Assembly: GCF_001981525.1 (NCBI RefSeq)
Contig: NZ_MPSB01000003.1
Span: 1 to 64,000 of the forward strand
DNA length: 64,000 nucleotides
Origin: Sphingomonas jeddahensis
GTDB lineage: Bacteria; Pseudomonadota; Alphaproteobacteria; Sphingomonadales; Sphingomonadaceae
Reading direction: 5' to 3'
Of this stretch, positions 1 through 7,810 are shown piece by piece (positions within the stretch are counted from its first letter, which is position 1; every line of letters starts with the position of its first letter). Under the pieces are notes generated by a model, which ran no database searches, had not been told where the DNA came from, and saw only the letters and a program-made list of their open reading frames with translations. Both the position numbers and the translations under genes were made by a program.

Positions 1-185
1 GGTGGGGGAGGCGGAGCGGGCTGGGCGGTGAAGAGCTTCAGGCTATCCTCCACTGCTTGCGGAAAGTGAACGGCGAGACCGGCGACCAGGGCATAGACCA
101 GTGCCGCTTGTACGAGAATCGCGGCGCCTGCGGCGAGCAGGCGCTCGCGCGTCCAGCGCGGGCGGTACGTCTGGGCGTAGGCCAT
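1..185 (-). CDS. TonB-like energy transducer, N-terminal part (runs off window)
   Basis: Reading leftward from the ATG at 185-183 gives 61 residues before the window edge. A basic N-terminus (YRPRWTRER) is followed by one hydrophobic segment at about residues 17-37, and then a run beginning QPAPPPP. A cytoplasmic basic stub, a single membrane anchor and a proline-rich periplasmic linker are the classic start of TonB, which couples the proton motive force (with ExbB/ExbD) to outer-membrane transport. The TonB C-terminal domain lies outside the window, so another proline-rich anchored protein is possible. Confidence 0.6.
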   Translation of the reverse strand, partial: MAYAQTYRPRWTRERLLAAGAAILVQAALVYALVAGLAVHFPQAVEDSLKLFTAQPAPPPP

Positions 186-521
186 GGCAGAGATAACGCA
201 TGAGGGCGGTGAACGGCTGCTGTCTGGGCGGTGGGCTGCACGTACCGTCAACCCGCGGGCGTGATCCAGTGCTCGGCCATCGCGCCTCTACGGTGCCCTT
301 GGCGATTATGGATCTTGCCAGCGCCGGGCCGGTATCGGCGACGAGCGTGTCCGAACCCTTGCTGTCGCCGCGAACTTGATCAGGTCCGCCCTGCGACCTG
401 CTCGTCGTTGCGGGTGGCGGCATGACGCGGGAACAACGTCAGCATGACGGCGGCGTCACAGGGGTGGGCTCGACTGCCGGTGCGCACCGTCTTGAACTCC
501 CCCGCCGAAGGAGGACAACGA
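186..521. other. Stretch without a convincing gene
   Basis: About 335 bases separate the TonB-like start from the end of the GST gene. Frames are open in several directions, but none gives a recognisable protein and there is no convincing start with a ribosome binding site. A minus-strand frame at about 275-400 has a moderately coding-like third position, so a decayed gene fragment is possible. No tRNA, terminator or mobile-element end was seen. Confidence 0.4.
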
Positions 522-1133
522 TCACCCCGCAGCCGCGATCAAGGCGTCGTCCAGCTCGCGTGCACGAACGGCGGCCGGCCGATCATTGATGCGGGCGAGA
601 TAGGTGTCGAATTCGCCGCACTTGGGAAGGGAGCCGAACTGCAAGCCCCAGCCGATATGGCTGCCGACATAGACGTCGGCGGCTGTGAAGCGATCGCCGG
701 CTATGAAGCTGTGGGTGGTGACCGCCTGCTTCAACGCCTCCACCACGCGATCGAGCGTACCATAGCCAACCATGCCCTGCTGCTCCTCGGTCGGTACGAC
801 CCCGAGCGAGCGGTTGGTGGTCGCCGCCTCGAGCGGACCCGCGGCGAAGAACATCCATCGGTAGTAATCGGCGCGCTCCCGATCGGTCGGGGCAAGCGCG
901 GCATTGGGGAAGGTGTCGGCGAGATAGGCGATGATCGCCGCGCATTCGGTGACCACGCGGCCCTTGTGGATGATGGTGGGCACCTTGGCCATCGGATTGG
1001 CCGCCAGGAAATCGTCAGGCTTGTTCACCCAGTCGACCAGCCGAACGTCATACGGCTCGCCCACTTCCTCCAGCATCCAACGGGCGATGCGTCCGCGCGA
1101 CATGGGATTGGTGTAGAAGACCAGATCGCTCAT
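522..1133 (-). CDS. Glutathione S-transferase family protein
   Basis: The 203-residue protein has the normal length of a cytosolic GST, which conjugates glutathione to electrophiles. Residues 1-80 form the thioredoxin-like domain: a beta strand (LVFYTNP), the loop MSRGR where the catalytic Ser/Tyr/Cys usually lies, the cis-proline motif KVPTI near residue 52 and ECAAI at 63-67, where most relatives have ESxAI. The rest fits the helical C-terminal domain, including GDRFTAADV, the N-capping-box region. It lies alone, downstream of the hydrolase gene on the same strand. The substrate cannot be told. Confidence 0.88.
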   Translation of the reverse strand: MSDLVFYTNPMSRGRIARWMLEEVGEPYDVRLVDWVNKPDDFLAANPMAKVPTIIHKGRVVTECAAIIAYLADTFPNAALAPTDRERADYYRWMFFAAGPLEAATTNRSLGVVPTEEQQGMVGYGTLDRVVEALKQAVTTHSFIAGDRFTAADVYVGSHIGWGLQFGSLPKCGEFDTYLARINDRPAAVRARELDDALIAAAG

Positions 1134-1183
1134 TGTTTTCCTCCGCGTGGGTTCGGTGCGAACGAAATAGGAACGATATCGAC

Positions 1184-2059
1184 TTAGCCGTCAAGGTGGC
1201 GATGAAGGAAGGCGATCGTCCGACCCCAGGCGAGATCGGCCGCGGCCTTGTTGTAGCGTGCGGCTGACGTGTCGTTGTTGAAGGCGTGGTCGACGTCGGG
1301 ATAGGTGAAGGCTTCCACTGGCTTGTTCGCTGTCTTCAGCGCCGCGACCCATGGGTCGCCGGTTTGTGCGACTCGCGCATCCCGTTCGGCATAGTGAAGC
1401 ATCAGGGGCGCGCGGACGTTGGCGACTTCCGCGGGGTCTGGCGCGGGGCCGTAGTAACTCACGCCCGCGTCGATGCCGCCCGCCAGCGCCATGCGGTTCA
1501 CGAACGCGCCGCCCCAGCAGAAACCAACGATCCCGACCTTCCCGCTCGAGCCGGGCAGCGCGCGCGCCTGTTGGGCGAACGCGCGAGCCTGCGCCAGCGC
1601 AAGGTCGTAATCGGCGCTGCCGATCATATCACGCGCCTTGTCCTCGTCCGCTGGCGTACCGCCCTGCGGGGCGAGCAGATCCGGCGCGATGGCGAGGAAG
1701 CCGGCGAGCGCGACGCGCCGTGCAACGTCCTGGATGTGCGGCGTGAGCCCGCGGTTTTCATGGATCACCAGCACCGTGCCGCGTGTCGCCTTGTCCTTGA
1801 GTTCGGCGAAATATGCGCGTGCGGGGGCGCCGGCTTCCGTCCCGGTCCGCATGGCGACGTCGAGGCGCTTGTCGGCGGGATCGACGATTGCGGCGGCGGC
1901 GGCGGGTGAGGCGGCGATGCCGGCAATTAGCGCTTCGGCCGCCACTGTTGAACCGGCAAGCGCGGTCATCTCACGCAACAGCGTGCGCCGGTCGCGGTGT
2001 TCATGCGTGAATGCGTCATAGAGCCGGACGGCGCGGTCGCGCGGGGTAGGTTCAGTCAT
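1184..2059 (-). CDS. Dienelactone hydrolase family protein
   Basis: The 291-residue alpha/beta hydrolase carries a DLH-type catalytic set: Cys181 in the nucleophile elbow GFCWGG, Asp227 and His258 (VDHAF), plus HENRG at 100-104. Unlike the cytosolic chlorocatechol enzymes it has an extra N-terminal part with an alanine-rich hydrophobic stretch at about 33-57. This could be an export signal; no clean twin-arginine motif is seen, only HRDRRTLLRE. The family hydrolyses dienelactones and other lactones or esters; the substrate here is unknown. It is divergently arranged from nothing obvious and is followed by the GST gene 50 bases on. Confidence 0.85.
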   Translation of the reverse strand: MTEPTPRDRAVRLYDAFTHEHRDRRTLLREMTALAGSTVAAEALIAGIAASPAAAAAIVDPADKRLDVAMRTGTEAGAPARAYFAELKDKATRGTVLVIHENRGLTPHIQDVARRVALAGFLAIAPDLLAPQGGTPADEDKARDMIGSADYDLALAQARAFAQQARALPGSSGKVGIVGFCWGGAFVNRMALAGGIDAGVSYYGPAPDPAEVANVRAPLMLHYAERDARVAQTGDPWVAALKTANKPVEAFTYPDVDHAFNNDTSAARYNKAAADLAWGRTIAFLHRHLDG

Positions 2060-2126
2060 GCGTCTCTCCCGAATCGCCCCTCAAGCACCCGAAGCTATTG
2101 CTGCCAGCTTGCCGTGGAAAGACCGG

Positions 2127-2584
2127 TTACCGGAGCGCCAATGTCATGAAGCGGTTGTGCGGGCTTTCGGGATAGCCACCAAATACGGGGCCGTCGATGA
2201 AGCCGGCGGCCTCGTACAAACGGTTGGCGGCGGCGAACATCGGCGCGGTGCCCGTTTCCAGGCTGACCCGCGTGTAGCCGCGGGCACGGGCCAGCGCGAG
2301 GAGGTGCGCGAGGAGCGCGCGGGCCACGCCCGGTCGGAGATTGCCGGGCGCGGTGCGCATCGATTTGATCTCGCCGTGATCGGGCGAGAGCTGGCGCAAT
2401 GCGGCGACGCCAAGCAGTGCCTCGCCCTCCCACGTTGTCCAGACGGTGATGTCGGGGTGGCGCAGCGCCTCGGCGCCATGGCATGGGCATTGTCCGGCGG
2501 GGTCGTGGCGCGTGCCTCCGTCTGGTGGTGGGCGATCAGCGCCACCACCCGAGGATCGTCGAGGCCACCCTCCCGCAGCTCCAT
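2127..2584 (-). pseudogene. GNAT family N-acetyltransferase, frameshifted
   Basis: The N-terminal half (MELREGGLDDPRVVAL, ending DNAHAM) is read from ATG 2584. The C-terminal half (EALRHPDITVWTTW, GEIKSMRTAP, ARGYTRVSLETG, ending FMTLALR) lies in another frame. Joining them at about 2471-2476, where one base appears to be missing just after the ATG at 2477-2479, restores a typical small GNAT of about 150 residues. GNATs transfer acetyl from acetyl-CoA to an amine. The start codon overlaps the stop of the upstream carboxypeptidase gene (TAATG). The break is either a sequencing error or a recent inactivation, since both halves are otherwise well conserved. Confidence 0.8.
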
Positions 2585-3690
2585 TAAATGTCGCCGATCA
2601 TCTCGGCGAGCACTTCAAGGCAGGAGACGCCGAGCTTGGCGGAGCGCTCGGGCGACCAGGCGTGCTCGGGATCGGGATTGGCGTCGTGATCCTTGAACGG
2701 CATCTCCAGCGTTACCGAGACCGCGCCGAAGCGCTCGGCAAGCTGGTTGGTGGACATGGAAAGGTTCGCGCGGCCGGGCTGCGTGCGCTCGTAGCCGAGC
2801 TCGGTCTGGAAATCGGGCGTATGCGCGGCGAGGCGCCGGCCGAACTCGTAGAAAAGCGCGCCGCGCTCGTCGCGCCAGGAGGGGACGCCCTCGAAACCGG
2901 CAATGAAGTTCGCGGCGATCGCCTCGTCGCCGTGCACGTCCATCGCAAAGGTAACGCCGGTTTCGTCCATCGCCTTCAGGACGCACAGCACTTCAGGGCT
3001 GCGCTCGGGCGTCGGCGAATGCCATTCACGGTTGAGGTTCACGCCCGCGGCATTGGTGCGCAAATGGCCGCGACGAGAGCCGTCCGGGTTCATGTTGGGG
3101 ACGACGTGGACGGTGGCGGCCGCGAGCAGCGGCGCGGCGGCCGGGCTGGTCAGCCAGTCGAGCGCGCCTTCCATCCAATGCTCGGCCATCGATTCGCCGG
3201 GATGCTGGCGGGCGTAGAGCCACACCGGCTTGGGGCCGTCGCCGATACGGAGGTAATCGATCGGCTGACCGTCGAGCGTGGTGCCGAGTTCGCGATGAGT
3301 CACGCCGGGGCGGGCGGCGATGCGCGCGATCAGATCCGCATGCTGCTCCATCGTATAGGGGGCGAAATAGGCGAACCACACGGGTGCATCGCCGCTCCAA
3401 TCGAACTCAAGCACGCCGTCCGCGTAACGCGTCTCCACGGTGCGCCACGTCTTCCGGTCGGTCGAGGCGCGTGTCTTGTAGCCAGGCCAGCCGAAAGGAT
3501 AGGCTGAGCCGCCGGCATTGAGGATCCGGAACGTCAGTGGGCGCCCCTCCGCGCCAGCGACGCGGAAGTAGAACCATTGATAGAAATCGGATTGGTGATC
3601 CTTCACGATCTCCAGATCGAGGCGGTTTCCATCAATGGTGATGAGACGGATGTTGCCGCTGTCGAACGCGGCGTTGATGCTGAGGGTCAT
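2584..3690 (-). CDS. M14 family zinc metallocarboxypeptidase
   Basis: The 368-residue protein has an N-terminal beta-sandwich-like region (about 1-110), as in cytosolic carboxypeptidases, then an M14 peptidase domain. Zinc ligands are visible as HPGE (His163, Glu166) and His253 in DVHGD. Substrate-binding motifs are NMNPDG (199-204) and NLNREW (218-223, with Arg221). No signal peptide is seen, so it should act in the cytoplasm, trimming C-terminal residues from peptides. The gene overlaps the upstream lipoprotein gene by ATGA and the downstream GNAT gene by one base, so the three are probably co-translated. Confidence 0.88.
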   Translation of the reverse strand: MTLSINAAFDSGNIRLITIDGNRLDLEIVKDHQSDFYQWFYFRVAGAEGRPLTFRILNAGGSAYPFGWPGYKTRASTDRKTWRTVETRYADGVLEFDWSGDAPVWFAYFAPYTMEQHADLIARIAARPGVTHRELGTTLDGQPIDYLRIGDGPKPVWLYARQHPGESMAEHWMEGALDWLTSPAAAPLLAAATVHVVPNMNPDGSRRGHLRTNAAGVNLNREWHSPTPERSPEVLCVLKAMDETGVTFAMDVHGDEAIAANFIAGFEGVPSWRDERGALFYEFGRRLAAHTPDFQTELGYERTQPGRANLSMSTNQLAERFGAVSVTLEMPFKDHDANPDPEHAWSPERSAKLGVSCLEVLAEMIGDI

Positions 3691-4286
3691 TGCACCTCGA
3701 TAGTGCGCCCGCTTTCACCGGGGAAGCCGGTGAACAGGGCGCGCGCGAGCCGGGTGGCGATCGCGGCGGCGTTTGCATCCGGCGCCGCTGCATCCGTCAA
3801 AGATTGCGCCTGCCCCTCCCACACCGCGTCAGCGCCCTGCCGGATACGCACGGAAAGTTCGGTCACGATCCCGTCGCCCGCACCTGCGCCACCGATCGGG
3901 AAGCTTACGCCACCGCCAAGCCCTACGCCGCCGCCGCGTCCGCCGCTGATCCCGCCACCACCAAGGCCGATCGACACCGGCGAACGGCGCGGCGGCAGCG
4001 GGCGTGCGGTTCGGCTGAAGGAGACGGTGGCGAGGAATTGCGCCGTCGCGCCCGGCGCCGGGCTAGTATATCCGAGGCGCAGCAGCTCGGATTGCACCGC
4101 TGCGGCATAGGTTTTGTATTCAAGGCTTGCGGTGCCGCTTCCAGTGAGCGGCTCCACCGCGATCGTGCCGCGATCCGCCATGGCGTTGAAGTGGAAGCGG
4201 GTGGTCTGAACCGGGAAGCGCGATGGCCCCGTGGCGCAGCCGGCGAGTGCGGCGGCCATGCCGATGACGATCAACACGCTGCGCAT
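3687..4286 (-). CDS. DUF4136-type lipoprotein
   Basis: The 199-residue protein begins with a lipoprotein signal ending in LAGC (Cys17). The mature part resembles the DUF4136 family: strands around [37 protein letters not shown], then a glycine-rich low-complexity stretch [18 protein letters not shown] at about 109-126. It is probably anchored in the outer membrane; the function is unknown. It starts the minus-strand group lipoprotein, carboxypeptidase, GNAT and is divergent from rpmJ. Confidence 0.75.
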   Translation of the reverse strand: MRSVLIVIGMAAALAGCATGPSRFPVQTTRFHFNAMADRGTIAVEPLTGSGTASLEYKTYAAAVQSELLRLGYTSPAPGATAQFLATVSFSRTARPLPPRRSPVSIGLGGGGISGGRGGGVGLGGGVSFPIGGAGAGDGIVTELSVRIRQGADAVWEGQAQSLTDAAAPDANAAAIATRLARALFTGFPGESGRTIEVQ

Positions 4287-4343
4287 TCCCGTTCTCCCTG
4301 TTCGTTACGGCGCTATAACGCACTCCCCACTCGCCGGCTCCGG

Positions 4344-4372
4344 CTTGACTTGCAAGAGGGCAACCACTAGGC
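4344..4372 (+). promoter_or_regulatory. Candidate housekeeping promoter of rpmJ
   Basis: CTTGAC at 4344-4349 matches the alphaproteobacterial -35 element exactly. After 17 bases, CTAGGC at 4367-4372 is a weaker -10. The site is about 45 bases upstream of rpmJ and 58 upstream of the divergent lipoprotein gene. Only the -35 match is strong. Confidence 0.45.
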
Positions 4373-4416
4373 GGCCACGCTTTCCAGACACGCCTATTGA
4401 TAGAAGCGAATCCGCC

Positions 4417-4542
4417 ATGAAGATCCGCAACAGCCTGAAGTCGCTCAAGGACCGCCACCGCGACAACCGCGTCATCCGTCGTCGCGGCCGGACCTATGTC
4501 ATCAACAAGACGAACCGTCGCTTCAAGGCCCGCCAGGGCTGA
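4417..4542 (+). CDS. rpmJ: 50S ribosomal protein L36
   Basis: This 41-residue, very basic protein ([20 protein letters not shown] ... FKARQG) matches the alphaproteobacterial form of ribosomal protein L36, a small component of the large subunit. It is the longer L36 type that lacks the four zinc-binding cysteines of the C+ form, having none at all, so it does not depend on zinc. The start is the ATG at 4417, well inside a longer open frame. The next gene follows after two bases. Confidence 0.95.
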   Translation: MKIRNSLKSLKDRHRDNRVIRRRGRTYVINKTNRRFKARQG

Positions 4543-4544
4543 TC

Positions 4545-5159
4545 TTGAAGCGGCCGATTGCCGTTGTCTTCGACATCGGCAACGTCCTCTACGATTGGGA
4601 CCCCAGGGTTCTTTACCGGCGCCTCATCGATGACGATGGGGCGCTGGACGTATTCCTGCGTGATGTCTGCTCGAGAGAGTGGCATTTTCAGCATGACGCC
4701 GGTCGTCCCTTCGCAGAGACATCGGCGGAGCTTTGCGCGCGCTTTCCGGACCAGGCGCATCTGATCGCGCAGTGGGGACCGCGCTTCTCGGAACAGATCC
4801 CGGGGCCGATCGAGGGCATGCCGGAGCTGGTCGCCGAGTTGGACTCGGCCGGCGTGCCGCTGTTCGCGATCACCAATTTCAGCGATGAGTTCTTCACGCC
4901 CTTCCGCGAACAGGAAGCGGCGATGTTCGGCCATTTCCGCGACATCGTGCTGTCGGGCGCAGAGAAGCTCGTGAAGCCGGATGCTGCGATCTACCGGCTG
5001 GCGCTGGAGCGGTTCGCGCTGGCACCGCACGAGGCGTTGTTCGTCGACGACCGGCAGGACAACGTCGATGGCGCCAAGGCAGTAGGAATGCATGCGGTGC
5101 CGTTCACCGATGTCGTTACTCTGCGCGAGGATCTGGAGCGATTCGGACTGCTCGAATAG
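4545..5159 (+). CDS. HAD family hydrolase/phosphatase
   Basis: The 204-residue HAD-superfamily protein (subfamily IA) starts at TTG 4545, two bases after rpmJ. No later start would keep the catalytic strand. Motif I is VFDIGNVLYDW (nucleophile Asp10), motif II is AITNFS, the motif III lysine is in EKLVKPD, and motif IV is FVDDRQDNVDGA. In motif I the usual second Asp (DxD) is replaced by Gly, as in YihX-like sugar-phosphate phosphatases (DxGxV). It probably dephosphorylates a small phosphorylated metabolite in the cytoplasm. Confidence 0.85.
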   Translation: MKRPIAVVFDIGNVLYDWDPRVLYRRLIDDDGALDVFLRDVCSREWHFQHDAGRPFAETSAELCARFPDQAHLIAQWGPRFSEQIPGPIEGMPELVAELDSAGVPLFAITNFSDEFFTPFREQEAAMFGHFRDIVLSGAEKLVKPDAAIYRLALERFALAPHEALFVDDRQDNVDGAKAVGMHAVPFTDVVTLREDLERFGLLE

Positions 5160-5171
5160 CGGCGTTCCGGC

Positions 5172-5188
5172 GTGTACATTGCGTACAC
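5172..5188. promoter_or_regulatory. Inverted repeat, likely operator of the Phd-type antitoxin
   Basis: GTGTAC and GTACAC form a perfect inverted repeat with a 5-base spacer, ending 25 bases before the antitoxin ATG. Its left half contains TGTACA (5173-5178), the hexamer known as the core of YefM/Phd-type operators. Binding by the antitoxin is inferred from this match and the position. Confidence 0.6.
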
Positions 5189-5213
5189 AAGATGCGTTGA
5201 ATGGGAGCCCGCC

Positions 5214-5504
5214 ATGGAAATGTCCGTTCGCAAGGCCCGCGCACAATTCGCCCATCCTCTCGCCGCTGCCGGGCGCGGAGAACGGGTGACGATCACCAAA
5301 AATGGCAAGCCGGTGGCAGAGCTCGGCCCACCCGCCGTCCGCAAGAATTAGTTTTCCTGGGAACGGCTTGAAGAGTGGCGTCGTGCAAATTGTTTCGACA
5401 AGGCGCGGGTGGGCGATGGCAGCGCGGAGGAGTGGTTCCGCGATATTGATTCGATTGAGATCGAAGGCATGAGCGATTCGGCGATTTCCCCTAACGAACG
5501 ATGA
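5214..5504 (+). pseudogene. Phd/YefM-family antitoxin with an in-frame stop
   Basis: From ATG 5214 the frame gives a typical Phd N-terminus (MEMSVRKARAQFAHPLAAAG, then GERVTITKNGKPVAEL), the DNA-binding and dimerisation domain of Phd/YefM antitoxins. A TAG at 5349-5351 stops it after 45 residues. The same frame stays open beyond the TAG (SWERLEEWRRAN ... ISPNER) to the TGA at 5502-5504, which overlaps the toxin ATG as ATGA. The intact ancestor was thus about 96 residues. The shortened product might still bind the operator but would lack the toxin-neutralising tail. Confidence 0.75.
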
Positions 5505-5894
5505 GACTGCTGCTCGACACGCACATCATCATCTGGCTCATTTTGGAGCCCGGGGCGCCGACGCTCTCCAACCGCGCCGCGGTTGCCGCGCCGGTGGCCG
5601 ATTTGCCGGTGTCGACGATCTCGATCTGGGAAGTTCGCGCCAAGTGGCTGGCTGCGCGCAGGCCCAGGCGGGGTTTGGCAAGTAACGCCTGCGTCGTTAC
5701 TTGCCTTCGCGACCTCGAACGGAATTGCCCTCGCACCCTTGTCGCCGAAGGTATGCGCTGCCGAGCTTGTGCCAGCGCTGGCGCATGGAGATCCTTTCGA
5801 CGAGATGCTGCTTGTTCATGCCGGCGTTCTGGGCGCCCGGTTGCTGACGCGCGACAGCAAGCTCGCCGGACACCCGCTCCCCTATCAGCCGTAG
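5501..5894 (+). pseudogene. PIN-domain (VapC-like) toxin, frameshifted
   Basis: The first half (MRLLLDTHIIIWLI, ... STISIWEVRAKW) is a PIN-domain start with the acidic Asp6 and the Glu of SIWEV. The second half (TPASLLAFA, HGDPFDEMLLVHA, GARLLTRDSKL) is in another frame and carries the conserved HxDPFD and TxD acidic motifs. One extra base between about 5661 and 5680, perhaps in the GGGG run there, explains the break. PIN toxins are Mg-dependent ribonucleases held in check by the adjacent antitoxin. The 3' end overlaps the convergent pyk gene by 10 bases. Confidence 0.78.
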
Positions 5895-7339
5895 TTCTTC
5901 AACTCGTCGCCGAGAATGCTGACGACATGGAGTACGTTGGTGGCGCCGGGCGTGCGGAAGGGGATGCCGGCCATGATGATCACCCGGTCGCCGGCCTGCA
6001 CCATGTTGTGGCGCAGCGCCATGCGCTTGGCCTTGGCGACCATTTCCTCAAACGAGTCGACGTCGCGGGTGTGAACTGCGTGGGTGCCCCATAGCAGGCC
6101 GAGGCGCCGCGCCGTATCGTGATTGGGGGTCAGCACCAGCAGCGGCACCGACGGCCGTTCACGCGCGATGCGCCGTGCCGTCGACCCCGATGTGGTGAAA
6201 CACACGATCGCCTTGGCCGAGATCGTCGCTGCGATGTTCTTTGCCGCCTCCGCCAGCGCGTCGGCGGTGGTTGGATCAGGGCGCGTAACGGTGAAGCGTA
6301 CGCGATCGCCGTGCATGGGATCGCGCTCAACCGAATTGCCGATGGCGTTCATCATCGCGACTGATTCAACCGGCCAGGCGCCCGCCGCGCTCTCAGCCGA
6401 CAGCATGATCGCGTCGGCGCCGTCGTAGATCGCGGTCGCGACGTCCGACACCTCGGCGCGGGTCGGGGAGGGCGAGGTGATCATCGATTCGAGCATCTGC
6501 GTTGCCACCACCACCGGGCGGCCGAGGCGGCGCGCAGTCTCGACGATCCGCTTCTGGAGCGGCGGCACGGTTTCGGGCGGCAGCTCGACGCCAAGATCGC
6601 CGCGGGCGACCATCACGCCGTCGCACATCTCGACGATCTCCTCGAGCCGTTCGATGGCAGCGGGCTTCTCGACCTTGGCGAGCAGCGCGGCACGGCCGGC
6701 GATCAGCTTGCGGGCCTCGGCGAGGTCCTCTGGGCGCTGCACGAACGACAAGGCGATCCAGTCGACGCCTTCCTCGGTGGCAAAGGCGAGGTCCGATCGA
6801 TCCTTGTCGGTCAGCGCGGCCATCGGCAGCACCACGTCGGGAACGTTCAGGCCCTTGTTGTTGCTGAGCGGGCCGCCGACCTCGACATGGGTGACGATGC
6901 GGTCGTGCTCATGCTCCAAGACGCGCAACACCAGCTTGCCATCGTCGAGCAGCAGGCGTGCACCCGGCTCGATCGCCTCGAAGATCTCGCGGTGCGGCAG
7001 TTCCACGCGAGTCGCGTCACCGGGCGTGGGATCGCGGTCGAGCACGAAGGTGGAGCCATGCGCCAGTTCGATGCGGCCTTCGGAGAAGCGGCCGACGCGC
7101 AGCTTGGGACCCTGAAGATCGGCAAGAATCGTCGTCGGGCGGCCGAACTGCTTTTCCAGCGCGCGGATCGCCTTGATCACGTCCACCTTGGACGCCTGAT
7201 CGCCATGACTCATGTTGATGCGGAAGGCGTCGGCGCCGGCCTCGAACAGCTTGGCGATCATCTCCGGCGTGTTGCTTGCGGGCCCAAGGGTCGCGAGCAC
7301 GCGCACCTTGCGGCTGCGGGGGGTGATCGCTCGTGTCAT
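5885..7339 (-). CDS. pyk: Pyruvate kinase
   Basis: The 484-residue enzyme transfers phosphate from phosphoenolpyruvate to ADP in the last step of glycolysis. Visible signatures are the start KVRVLATLGPAS, FRINMSHGD, ILADLQGPKLRVGRF, the catalytic lysine region LLAKVEKPAAIERL, MVARGDLGVELPPE and PVVVATQMLESM, with the C-terminal regulatory domain ending LHVVSIL. Length is normal for a bacterial pyruvate kinase. It is divergent from the DUF1244 gene and its 3' end collides with the decayed toxin gene. Confidence 0.97.
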   Translation of the reverse strand: MTRAITPRSRKVRVLATLGPASNTPEMIAKLFEAGADAFRINMSHGDQASKVDVIKAIRALEKQFGRPTTILADLQGPKLRVGRFSEGRIELAHGSTFVLDRDPTPGDATRVELPHREIFEAIEPGARLLLDDGKLVLRVLEHEHDRIVTHVEVGGPLSNNKGLNVPDVVLPMAALTDKDRSDLAFATEEGVDWIALSFVQRPEDLAEARKLIAGRAALLAKVEKPAAIERLEEIVEMCDGVMVARGDLGVELPPETVPPLQKRIVETARRLGRPVVVATQMLESMITSPSPTRAEVSDVATAIYDGADAIMLSAESAAGAWPVESVAMMNAIGNSVERDPMHGDRVRFTVTRPDPTTADALAEAAKNIAATISAKAIVCFTTSGSTARRIARERPSVPLLVLTPNHDTARRLGLLWGTHAVHTRDVDSFEEMVAKAKRMALRHNMVQAGDRVIIMAGIPFRTPGATNVLHVVSILGDELKNYG

Positions 7340-7411
7340 GTAATCGGTTTCCTCGCTTTGCCGCGCGACCCCCTAGCCGCTATCTCGCACGGATCAACCT
7401 TGGAGACGATG

Positions 7412-7702
7412 ATGGACCCGATCGACACGATCGACGACGCAACGGCCGCCGCCGCCTTTCGCCGGCTGGTGCACCATCTGCGCCACCGCAGCGATGCGGA
7501 GAATATCGATCTGATGGGGCTGGCGGGCTTCTGCCGCAACTGCCTGTCGGACTGGGTCGGCGAGGCGGGCGGCCTGCCGAAGGAGACGGCGCGCGAGGCG
7601 ATCTACGGCATGCCTTATGGCGAGTGGAAGGCGATGCACCAGAACGAGGCGACGCCCGAGCAGCTGCGCCGGATGGCGGAGAGTGTCGCGAAGAATGCGT
7701 GA
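7412..7702 (+). CDS. DUF1244 family protein
   Basis: The 96-residue protein matches the DUF1244 family by FCRNCLSDW (a CxxC at 41-44) and by YGMPYGEWKAMHQ. The family is conserved in proteobacteria and has no established function. Two adjacent ATGs (7409, 7412) are possible; 7412 is better spaced from GGAG at 7402-7405. In alphaproteobacteria this family tends to lie near pyk and DUF2312 genes, as it does here. The paired cysteines suggest metal binding or redox, but this is a guess. Confidence 0.85.
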   Translation: MDPIDTIDDATAAAAFRRLVHHLRHRSDAENIDLMGLAGFCRNCLSDWVGEAGGLPKETAREAIYGMPYGEWKAMHQNEATPEQLRRMAESVAKNA

Positions 7703-7712
7703 CGGTCCATCT

Positions 7713-7800
7713 CGTTCGGGCTGACCTTGTCGATGCCCCGCTCTTTCTTCTACCCATCTCCAAGAACAAGGGCAGCGCTTCGACAAGTTCAGCGCGAACG
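7713..7800. repeat. Sphingomonad-type intergenic inverted repeat, copy 1
   Basis: The left arm (CGTTCGGGCTGACCTTGTCG) and right arm (GCTTCGACAAGTTCAGCG, ending CGAACG) are imperfect inverted copies flanking a loop of about 40 bases. This is the most diverged of five copies in the window. Confidence 0.7.
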
Positions 7801-7810
7801 GGGGTAGGGA

